A stretch of 64,000 nt of DNA from Zygnema cylindricum (lineage: Eukaryota; Streptophyta; Zygnematophyceae; Zygnematales; Zygnemataceae): contig JBBHKE010002295.1 in the NCBI GenBank assembly GCA_037447655.1, positions 1 to 64,000 on the forward strand, written 5' to 3'. The first letter of the stretch is position 1; each line of letters begins with the position of its first letter. Shown here in pieces: positions 21,950 through 30,728 of this stretch. Both the position numbers and the translations under genes were made by a program. Under the pieces are notes generated by a model that was given only the letters and a program-made list of their open reading frames with translations, searched no databases and was not told the origin of the DNA.

Positions 21950-23130
21950 TGTTGATATTTGTGTATTTTCTAGGTCTGTAATAGGATAGAAAAAGGCAGA
22001 GGCACTCTGCCTCTAACTCCCCTCTCCAAGCCCCCACACTTGTTGTAGTCACTGAAGGCTGGATAGGGAGCTAGAGCCATGGCTGCCTATGCTCTCTAGA
22101 AAAGACAAGGGGTAAATTAGTAAGACTTACCAAAAGGCACTTGACGGACCCAGGAATTGATCCTGATACCTACCGTCCGTCAATCTGAACTTAGCCGGTA
22201 ACTTTAGCCGTTTAGACTAGAGCTAATGTTACGACTATGGGGTTTGATAAATATCTAAATAGTTACACGTAGACTAGTTCATTTAACTGGAAATATATAC
22301 GTATTGAATAGATACAGTTATGGATAGTACGGAGTACGGATTTCTTTATTGAAACGGATACCGCGCATTTGGTTCGACGGCGAAACAAATACCGCGCGTC
22401 TATTTTCAACGGCTAGAAATGTAGCCGGATATGATCGGACGGCCACGATAGGCGTCGCGATCACGGGATATGTACTTTTGGCGGTTTGCGGTCATCGCCA
22501 CATAGGATGACACTTGGCACGTCAACATTGGATTGCGGGGCCACCAGAGATTACGGGAACAAATAGATATATGACATGTGTCGACATTTTAGCCATATCG
22601 TACGATAGTCGTACATAAAGTACACCGGCACCTGTACTTATCTGTATGGTACAGTAAAGTGATTGGTGTCGTTCGTCAGTAGATAGGGTCTTAGAGTGAG
22701 AATAGGACTTAGAATTTTTTGAGTAGGTAGTCGCTTCTCCCAGAGATCATCTTGTATAAATGGCTAAATTTGGGCAGCCATAACTTTTAATTTACTCGAC
22801 TATTTTCAGTGATTCTTTTTGCTGCGGACTCAAGAGAGTCCACGCTACACAGGGGTGTAGTTGCTCAGAGTTTTTGTCTGCCAGGGTGGCGGTATTTCTA
22901 AGGGAAAGTCAAAGTGGGTGATTGTGTCCAAATCTCATATTCTAACTTTGCATTCTGTGGTGGAACTGACCACACAGAAAGTGTTATTTCACAGGGGTGA
23001 ATCAATATTTGGGTTCTGATTGTCAAAGGGTCAATCATTTGGGTTTATATCAACTTCGAGTCGGCACTATCTAGATAAGCTTCTTTTGGATCTGCTTACT
23101 CTGAGGGCCAATGGAGGTCTCAGAGTTTCA
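21950..23130 (+). repeat. C1 3' LTR
   Basis: It has the same length as the 5' LTR (1,181 bp) and starts TGTTGATATTTGTG. The differences are scattered single changes, for example in the G-box (GACACTTGGC) and one GTAC site. Confidence 0.92.
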
Positions 23131-23135
23131 CCTTT

Positions 23136-25278
23136 GGGAGCCCTTGGTCCGAACTCGTCGGTCTGATTTTTCTGCTCCCTCCCCCAATAGTTTCTGACCG
23201 GTTTTCGGGAATCCTTATTCCTCCAATCGGTCGCAGTTGCCTAGGCTTGGCCAATTTTTCCTCCCCTTCGGATCTCAATCGTATTCTCCCGAACGAGAAT
23301 CATCCCTACCACTGAGTTTCATATCCACCTTGAGTCTGGCAAGTCTTATACACGGTTGACTATGTTCTCGAACTCATCGGGTAACTTCATCAGTAAATAG
23401 TTAACCTTTTCTTTTTCACTAAAATCTTTTCCTGCACTCTCTAGCTCCATGAAGAGTGTAGCAAGCTCATTTTAAAAATCCAACATCTTCCCCCTTTTGT
23501 AGACATACTCCTTAACTTTCTGATCAGCCAACTGTTGTTGTTGAATCGTGTTGTTCTTTGGTCTAAAATAGACCGCAGAAGCCACCCAAACTATCATGCA
23601 AAAACTAAGCAAAAATAGGTCGACGAACAATCATATGAAATGCATCCTCCATTTAACATACAACAACTAAGGTTTGATGGAAAAATCAACATAAGCAAAC
23701 CCTAGGACAAATGCATAAATAATGCATATCAAACAAACATAAATAACATAAATAAATAATAACAAAAAGAGTCCAATCTCACATAAACATTAAATAAACA
23801 AAAGTATATCAATAAACATATTACTCAAATGCATGATCTAATCGGCAACCCTAAAAGTCTACATCTTCGGTCCCTACTTTTCATGCTAAGCATTGATGAT
23901 TTATTCCTAACAAAGCTCATTCCTATATATACACTTGTGAGCTATCAATGAATCGCTACGTGTCAAATTAACCAATGTAACTTCCACTAAGTAGTAATAA
24001 ACCAATAGAACATATTACGACAAATAATCCTAACTGTAAGTGTACACTTGAGAGTGGACCAATCATAAGAGTAAACTTGTCTGCAAGTACGACACTACAT
24101 ACACACAAATTAAACTGTCGAAACCCTAATTGACCACATAAATAATAAACGCCATAATAAACTCTATTTTTTTAATACACATAGGACAAACCAATGTTGT
24201 TCCAAATATTTACAGGGACACAAAATCTCACAAAATCGTATGCTGACTCATGCTAAGTCACTCAACGAAACTCCTCAAATTTTGTCAAACAATTTGGAAC
24301 GTCCAAAAATAAATATCGTGTGATTGACGCGATTTCGCGTCCCCACTCTTGATAAATAGCGGCGGCCTTTGTTTGGCGTCCGTGACTCTTATTAGGCACC
24401 GTTGATGTCGCGCCGCGTGGTCATAAAAACCCACTTGACGAAACCTCGTCAAACCATCCGAAATTGTCCGTACCGCAATTTTGTTCCTCATCATAAATGC
24501 GCCTGTCAAAAATAAGTACACCTGTCCCCAAAAAGATTCTATGTACCGGCGGCGTCCTTTTTCATATATCCCACGTGTCGACGTACCATTTTATCTTCGT
24601 TGATTATCTCACGTCGGATCGCTTCGCGATCCGCCGTCCATTTCCTCTCACATTTCGCGCCACTCAATTACTCCATTAGTTTTACTCGTACATTTAATCC
24701 CCCCAATCCGCAAATCCTTTCGAACCTCCACATTATATCACGTAAATGCGTACGCACGAAACATCGCGTACGCACGAAACGTCGTGTTCGCACGAAACTA
24801 ACTTTTCAAAAACAACAAATCGTACCATTTCGGTACATCTCTATGAGAGCCATCCAAAGATCGGATGCCCTTTCTACCTGCAAATGAGGACATGCAAATC
24901 CTTGAGTGAGATGGCGTAGGATGAAGTGCTTTGCCGCCATATTGTTGAAGTCCCAGGTTTCAGTATCATTCTCCATGTTCCTCGGAATAGGTGACATGAA
25001 TGCCGAACCATTTGATATTGGTGTGGTCGCCTCCTTCTCCTTTCCTATGTCCACCACCTCTCCTTCTTTTGTTTCCTCCGTTGAAGGTGGATCCTCTTTC
25101 CTGGTGAATCTGCTTCCTCCAAACCCTGGAGGAATTCCAAGACTTGATGGACGCCCCAACCGTCCACTCACTATCCCCCAAAACCTTTTTTCGCATACAA
25201 CTCCTATCATCATACTTTCCCTGTATATGAAGCCAGTTCCATTAAAGATTGGTACCCTAAAGGGTGGGGCCCATAACC
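23136..25278 (-). pseudogene. B2 gag, split by a solo LTR
   Basis: Reading on the minus strand from the primer-binding site (25,278), gag runs open to about 24,823 (PIFNGTGFIYRESMMIGVVCEK; FNNMAAKHFILRHL; ERASDLWMALIEMYRNGTI). The solo LTR at 23,549-24,817 splits it, and it continues from 23,543 (QQQQLADQK; LLMKLPDEFENIVNRV) to C1 at 23,136. A one-base insertion in the primer-binding site (GGGCCCCACC) shifts the ATG frame. Scattered stops are present in the second part. The matrix/capsid-like body would otherwise assemble the particle. Confidence 0.8.
23549..24817. mobile_element. Solo LTR of an unidentified LTR retrotransposon (1,269 bp)
   Basis: It begins TGTTGTTCTTTGG and ends AAAACAACA (TG..CA). 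It is flanked by a perfect AATCG duplication at 23,544-23,548 and 24,818-24,822, and it interrupts B2 gag at a codon-level continuous site. It has no primer-binding site, no coding sequence, and none of the family blocks of the A-E elements, so it comes from another lineage. Orientation is not determinable. Confidence 0.85.
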
Positions 25279-26333
25279 TGAAACTCTGAGACCTCCCTAA
25301 GTCCTCAGAGTGGATAGCTTCCAAAAAGCCTCTAGGATAACCCTGGCCCCTTTGTGTTTCAGCAAAAATAACAACCACCCTGGCAGACAATGACTCTAAC
25401 CAACTTCACCTCTGTGAAGGCAAGACTTCCCTGAGTGGATAGCAAAAAGAATCTCTGAATTTGCTCCCCTGAGCAGTAAGTTATAGAGGGTCAAAGTTGA
25501 CCTTTTGTACAGAAGCTCTCTGGGAGAGAGGGTCCTATCTCCTAATTTTTCTAAGTCCTATCTCTCTCACAGACTCTATCTACTGATGTAAGGAGCCAAT
25601 CAGATTACAGTTTCGTACACAAAAGTACAGCTGTCGGTGTACTTTCTGTACGAACAGTGTACGACATGGCCTAAATGTCGACACGTTGTATGTCCGGATT
25701 CGCTCCCTTAATCCTCGGAGATGCCGCGATCCAATGTCATTCCGCCACGTGTCATTCGATGTGGCGATGACCAAAAACCGCCGAAATCCTCTTGCGCGAT
25801 CTCGGCGTTAATTCCGGTCGTCCGATTAAATTCACATTTAATCGTAGCCGTAATAAATACATGCGCGGTATTCGTTTCATTAAAGAAATAAATGCGCGGC
25901 ATTGGTTTCTTATCCGTACCGTAATCCGTACTTTTACATTACTGGATCTATATATCCCGTAAACAGTTACAGTTAAATGAATTATCCTACCTGATAATGT
26001 TTAATTAAATATCAAACCATATAGTACGTAACACTAGTTCTAGACTTAACGGCTAAGGCTACCGGCTACCGGCTGTCTGCCGTCCGGTAGGTACCAGGAT
26101 CAAATCCTGTGGCCGGCACATACCTTTTAGTAAATAAACCCCTAACTAATATATATTTCCCGTAAACCTCTGGATAGCCTAGGTAGCCATGGCTCTAACT
26201 CCCTCTCCAATTTCTTAGTGACTGCGACAAGTTTGAGAGTTGGAGAGAGAAGTTAGAGGTAGACTGCCTCGGCTTCTTTCTATATTTCTATTTAGACCTA
26301 GAAAATACTTTAAATGGACCATTAATTCCTACA
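25279..26333 (-). repeat. B2 5' LTR
   Basis: On the minus strand it runs from TGTAGGAATTAATGG to GAGTTTCA. It has a G-box (CCACGTGTC about 25,745), a GTAC cluster (25,612-25,670), the TATA/hairpin region (25,440-25,515) and the antisense tRNA-like module at 26,030-26,127 (B box GATCAAATC, then TTTT). Confidence 0.9.
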
Positions 26334-27310
26334 TCTCCCTCCCTCCCACCTCACCTTCTTCCTCCTCCTCTCTTATCAAAAACCTTATTTTTCCTTTTTA
26401 TCCTCCTCCTCCTCCCATTTACTTCTTCCCCCGCCTCACTTCCCTCCCCCTCCTCAACCGTTGTCTTTTTTCCCCTTCTTTCCTCACCTATTGCCGCCTC
26501 CCCCCCCCCTTTTCCACTCAATGTATTCTCTTCCCCCCCCCCCCATCTCACCTTTTTCCTCCTCCCTCTTATCAAAAACCCTATTATTCCTTTTTATCCT
26601 CCTCCTCCTCCTCTCTACTCCTCCCCCCCGCCTCACTTCCCTCCCCCTCCTCAACCATCGCCTTTTTTCCATTTCCTTTCTCACCTAGTGCCCCCCCCCC
26701 CTTTCCCACTCAATGTATTATCCTCCCCCCCCCCCACCTCACCTTCTTCCTCCTCCTCCCTCTCATCAAAAACCTTATTTTTCCATTTTATCGTCCTCCT
26801 CCTCCTCTCTATTACTCCCCCCGCCTCACTTCCCTCTCCCTCCTCAACCGTCGCTTTTTTTCCCCTTCCTTCCTCACCTAGTACCGCCTCCTCCCCCCCC
26901 CCCTCCCCACTCTATGTATTCTCTTCCCCACCCACCTCACCTTCTTCCTCCTCCTCCCTCTCATCAAAAACCTTATTTTTCCTTTTTATCGTCCTCCTCC
27001 TCCTCTTTACTCCTCCCACCGCCTCATTTCCCTCCCCCTCCTCAACCGTCGCCTTTTTTCCCCTTTCTTCCTCATCTAGTGCCGCCTCCCCCCCCTCTCC
27101 CCACTCAATGTATAATGTATTCTCTTCCCCACACACCTCACCTTCTTCCTCCTCCCTCTCATCAAAAACCCTATTTTTCCTTTTTATCCTCCTGCTCCTC
27201 CTCTCTACTCCTCCCCCCGCCTCACTTCCCTCCCCCTCCTCAATCGTCACCTTTTTCCCCTTCTTGCCTCACCGTCTACCTCCTCCTCCCTACTCACCTC
27301 AACAGATGCA
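26334..27310 (-). repeat. Minisatellite of about 187-208 bp units (Arg/Glu-coding on minus)
   Basis: About five tandem units are marked by CCTCAACCGTCGCC at about 26,450, 26,648, 26,842, 27,029 and 27,237, and by ATCAAAAACC in each. On the minus strand the units can encode Glu/Gly/Arg/Lys-rich peptide (RIKRKNRVFDEREEEE). C-run and T-run length changes shift the frame between units, so it is probably not one long coding sequence. Confidence 0.75.
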
Positions 27311-27480
27311 CCGTTTTCCTCCCCTCCCTTCTTTCCTCCTTCCCATCCAATGGCTAACACGGTTGCCGCCTCCCGTTGCCTCGCTAACTCTTCTGCGGTC
27401 GCCGTAACAAGGGGAGGATAGCGACAGCGATAAGCCATCACGATACATGGTTGCCTACTTTGCTGGCTGCTGCCCTCCAT
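27247..27480 (-). CDS. Hypothetical ORF at the start of the foldback right-arm repeat
   Basis: This 77-codon frame (MEGSSQQSRQPCIVMAYRCR...) begins just outside the minisatellite and runs into it. The left arm carries a counterpart at 3,521 with many of the same residues (VMAYRxRY, PxVTATAxEL, QRE, LAIG). The shared reading frame in diverged arms hints at former protein coding. I recognise no family. It may be the N-terminus of a larger protein whose remainder is the repeat, or a chance frame. Confidence 0.3.
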   Translation of the reverse strand: MEGSSQQSRQPCIVMAYRCRYPPLVTATAEELARQREAATVLAIGWEGGKKGGEENGASVEVSREEEVDGEARRGKR

Positions 27481-28240
27481 AACGAAGCTTCAAAGATGTG
27501 TGTAAAAAATAATTAAAGGAGACGCGGCTACGAAAAGTGGAGGGAATACAAAAAAAAACCCAAAGCCCTATTTTCATGAAAAGTACATACCAATGTAAAA
27601 TTCTACGATTTCGTGCGAGGGGTACTTACATCATATATGGTCGAGCACGGATTAACTATGTCGCCTTCTCGATGCGTTCGACTATTCCAACGGTGGGGCG
27701 ACAAAACAAAAGAATGCGTCCCATGTTTCATTTTCTACGCAATTTCAATATTGGGCGTCGTCGCATGTTCAACGTTTCTCAGACATTACGTTTAAGTGAC
27801 GGCTACAGGTATAACCGGCACGAAGTCTTTTTTGGAAACTTCTAACATTGAGGCGACGACGCATTGTTGTCGCCTTTTTGATTTCTCAAACATTTGCTGA
27901 CAGTCCTATGTAGTAGCCTTTTGTTCACCACATTCATGCGACGAAACCATGTCGTCGCATGTCCATTGGTTTAAACTCATTACAAAAATGTATTCGACGA
28001 CGTAGCAAAAAATCTATTGGATGACGTTGCACAACCACCCATCATAACGACACGAGATGGGGGGCTAAAATAATGGGGCATACTCAAACAAACAATATGA
28101 GGGAGAAATAATCAAATAGAAATTATTCAATATGTCAAATTAAATTAGAAACAATGGGAGCTAGCAACACACAAATTAGGCAACCGGGGCTAACTAAATA
28201 AAGGTAACGAGGAATGATAAAAACTCTTAGTTGTACAATA

Positions 28241-28639
28241 TGTTGTTCTGTGACTACTACTGAAGATGAAGATGATGCTGGAGTAGTCATCACAAAATTC
28301 AGATAAGCAAGAAGCTCTCACAGATGCTCAGAAAAATACACACAACTTTGGAACACAGCCAAAGACAATTTAGACAACCAAATGGCCTACAAATCTGACA
28401 CAATGCAGATAATACACAAAGGAACACAAATGCAAACTTACACAGAAATCTGCAAACAGATCTGAGAAATATTCTCAGTCAAATATATATCAAAATGACA
28501 CGGCATAATTTTGATACAACAAGCTCGTCATTCTGAAATGGCTAAGTCCTATATTTATACCTAAAAGATCTATTCTTCTAAGAGCTAGCAGCCACTCACT
28601 ACTCTAACTAAGCAAAGAAGACATACCAGCCATGCATCA
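28241..28639. mobile_element. Probable 399-bp solo LTR in the right arm
   Basis: It starts TGTTGTTCTGTGAC and ends CATGCATCA, with ACAATA on both sides (28,235-28,240 and 28,640-28,645). The left arm lacks it at the matching position (about 2,815). A TATATTTATA box is near 28,550. It is not related by eye to the A-E LTRs. Confidence 0.55.
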
Positions 28640-29921
28640 ACAATATCTACTATCTGAAAGGAGGATACCTGAATATGTCACGGTATGTCATACAGAAAGA
28701 ATCTGAACTCAGACACTAATCAAACAAAACACGCTTCTGTACAAACTAGAGATAAGTAACGTCACAGTACACCGTGTATAAACACGTCACCGTGTATAAA
28801 CACGTCATATAATTACAGACGTGGTCCCGGATGACCACCTTCCGTCGGCAGCAAGTCTTCACCGTCCATTATTTCGAAGTTTCATCCAAGATGAAACTTT
28901 TATGTGACACCTCGGTCTTTGTGGTAAGTCTGAATAGTACGAACAGATCTTTGTAGAGTTTCTCATTTACTGACGTGTGTCCTGAAGTGTGTCACACCGT
29001 GAACTCCCTCACTGTTCACTGTAACATTAATTCTGGTACATACTGCCTTTCACGAGGGGGTCCACAGTCGGTGATCCCATTTCTTCACTCGGTGGGTCGA
29101 GTCCTTGGGTTTTGCTACAATCCATGTCCTATTCGGCTAGAGGTGGCAAATATTCAGCCGTAGCTGTGTTTTCCGCCGCAATAAAAGGTGGTAATATGGG
29201 AAGTAATGGGCCACATATTTGCGAATATAAAGTAAACGTTTTGGCCAAAAAAGGATACAAAGCAAATAATAAAGATGCAAAAGCCAAGGTAAATGGAGAA
29301 TGTGGAAAGATAGTGCCATTGTTGGACTGAATGCCTGATAAATGTACCAAGTAAAAATAAAGAAGTGGGACAAAAAGGAGGGAAACCTTTCCCCAAATTT
29401 TTGGTGTTCAAAATTTGAATTTTAATATTTTGCGTGTTAGTGAATTATCCAATTTTATTATTCGACACAGAGAAAGCGAGAAAGTGTTAATATTTGCATC
29501 TGTTTGGGAGAGGGAGTATGCACGTGGTAGGCGATGGACGATTTTCATGAAAAAGCCATGGTAACTTTTGAAATATGTGTATTTTCTAGGTCTATTTTGT
29601 GTAGATAATAATGTTTTTCTTAGGATATTTTTCTAGGGTGAAATAGAAAAGAAGCGGAGGCAGTCTGCCTTTAACTCCTCTCTCTAACCCCCATACTTGT
29701 CATAGTCACTGAAGGCTAGAGAGGGAGCTGTTGAAATTAAAGGTATTTTCTAGGTTATTTAATTAAGTTAAATATGAGAAGGAAAAAGCAAAGGCAGCCT
29801 TCTTCTAACTTCTCTCTCTAGCCCTCATACTTGTCGTAGTCACTGAAGGCTGGAGAGGAAGCTAGAGCCATGGCTGTCTATGCTCCTTCTTGTCAGAAGG
29901 TAGATCATTGGTAAACTTACC

Positions 29922-30012
29922 AAAAGGATTGACGGACCTAGGATTTGATCCCGGTACCTACCCTCGGTTAATCTAGACGTTAGTCTTAACCTGTAGTCTA
30001 AGACCAGTGCTG
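29922..30012 (-). other. tRNA-like Pol III module, antisense in E1 LTR
   Basis: On the minus strand, an A-box-like TTAGACTACAGG precedes the B box GATCAAATC (29,942-29,950, T-arm GGG-ATCAAAT-CCT) and TTTT at 29,922-29,925. Confidence 0.5.
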
Positions 30013-30482
30013 AAGTATATAAGGTACGATAGCTACTTAAAGATAACAAAATAGAGAAGTTCGGTTTACTGACAAACGGACCACAATCGCACAGACACAG
30101 TTGAATGGAATTACACTTAAAAGTACTGTTTGTATTTTAAACGGCTATAAATTAAGGCCGACATCAATCCAACGACGTAAAAAGAAGCCGGCATCGCGGA
30201 ATGATCTATTTCGCGGTTTGCTGTCATAGCCACACCGAGTGACACGTGGCAGCATGACATTGGATGACGGCATCTCCGGGACATAGTATGGCGAACCCGG
30301 ATATGGTTGGCGTCGTCTTTTTGGCCATGTCGTACAATGGACGTACAGAAAGTACTCCGGACAAAGTACCTGTCTGTACTATACAGTTAATTGATTGGTT
30401 CCGTACATCAGTAGTAGAGGGTTTAGAGAGGGGTTTAGAACTTAGGAAATTAGAGGTAGGCGCCTCTCTCCCAGAGAGCTTC

Positions 30483-30620
30483 TATATAAAAGGTCATCTT
30501 TGACCATTGATAATTAACTGCTCAGGGGAGCAAATTCAAGTATCTCTTTGTGGCAGACTCAGGGGAGTCACCTCTTTCAATGGGTGCACTTTGGTCAGTC
30601 TGTATACTGTCTGGGTGTCA
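30483..30620 (+). promoter_or_regulatory. E1 TATA box and leader hairpins
   Basis: TATATAAAAGG is at 30,483. The hairpins GGTCA-TCT-TGACC (30,492-30,504), TGCTC-AGGG-GAGCA (30,519-30,532) and GACTC-AGGG-GAGTC (30,556-30,569) follow. This is the clearest example of a TATA box set just upstream of the hairpin series. Confidence 0.6.
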
Positions 30621-30713
30621 GCTATACTTGTACAAAGAAAAGGGGTTGAAGTCATCCTAGAGGCTTCTAGTAAGTTGCCTGCTTTGAGTACCAATGGAGG
30701 TCTCAGAGTTGCA

Positions 30714-30728
30714 GGTTATGGGCCCACC
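30714..30728 (+). promoter_or_regulatory. E1 primer-binding site
   Basis: GGTTATGGGCCCACC is a perfect 15-base complement of the plant initiator tRNA-Met anticodon stem-loop, directly after the LTR end. Its ATG (30,718-30,720) is in the gag frame. Confidence 0.8.

Larger units (their letters stand above)
18890..23130 (+). mobile_element. Non-autonomous copia element C1 (gag retained, pol collapsed)
   Basis: The LTRs are 18,890-20,070 and 21,950-23,130, exactly 1,181 bp each with few differences. The flanking CCTTT at 18,885-18,889 and 23,131-23,135 is a perfect 5-bp target duplication. The internal region is only 1,879 bp. It has an open gag of about 350 codons, then a shortened remnant of the rest of the polyprotein and a purine tract (AAATAAGGGGAG). 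The equal LTR lengths and position inside B2 gag make it one of the youngest insertions in the window. With no integrase or RT it would depend on a related autonomous copy. Confidence 0.92.
14354..26333 (-). mobile_element. Copia element B2 with two nested insertions
   Basis: On the minus strand, the 5' LTR is 25,279-26,333 and the 3' LTR 14,354-15,408, both 1,055 bp and very similar. The primer-binding site is at 25,264-25,278. Without C1, the solo LTR and their duplications the element is about 6.46 kb. The order is gag, protease, integrase, RT, RNase H. Relatively few nonsense changes make it the best-preserved autonomous-type copy in the window. I could not see a clean target duplication because it lies in low-complexity repeat. 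Confidence 0.9.
26334..29565 (-). repeat. Right arm of the inverted-repeat element, inner part
   Basis: This is the reverse-complement counterpart of left-arm 1,140-4,004. It contains the minisatellite, the CGACGACA hairpins, a 399-bp solo LTR and a region 28,646-28,960 that aligns poorly with the left arm. That region includes a 22-bp tandem duplication (ACCGTGTATAAACACGTC) near 28,767-28,806. The arm continues at 40,904. Confidence 0.65.
29729..30713 (+). repeat. E1 5' LTR
   Basis: It starts TGTTGAAATTAAAGG and ends GAGTTGCA. It carries the 5' boxes, the CCATGGCTG block (29,867), the antisense tRNA-like module, a G-box (GACACGTGGC about 30,241), GTAC motifs (30,326-30,405), TATATAAAAGG (30,483) and leader hairpins (30,490-30,620). 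Confidence 0.88.

Noticed and set aside
26240-27407. Long Pro/Ser-rich plus-strand ORFs over the pyrimidine repeat
   Set aside because: They are low-complexity shadows of the minisatellite, overlapping in two frames on the same strand. The part before 26,334 lies in the B2 LTR.
30698-30713. Canonical plant primer-binding site (TGGTATCAGAGC-like) at GGTCTCAGAGTTGCA
   Set aside because: The same bases are present at the end of 3' LTRs (23,112-23,130; 10,943-10,961), so they belong to the LTR. The true site starts at GGTTATGGGCCC.
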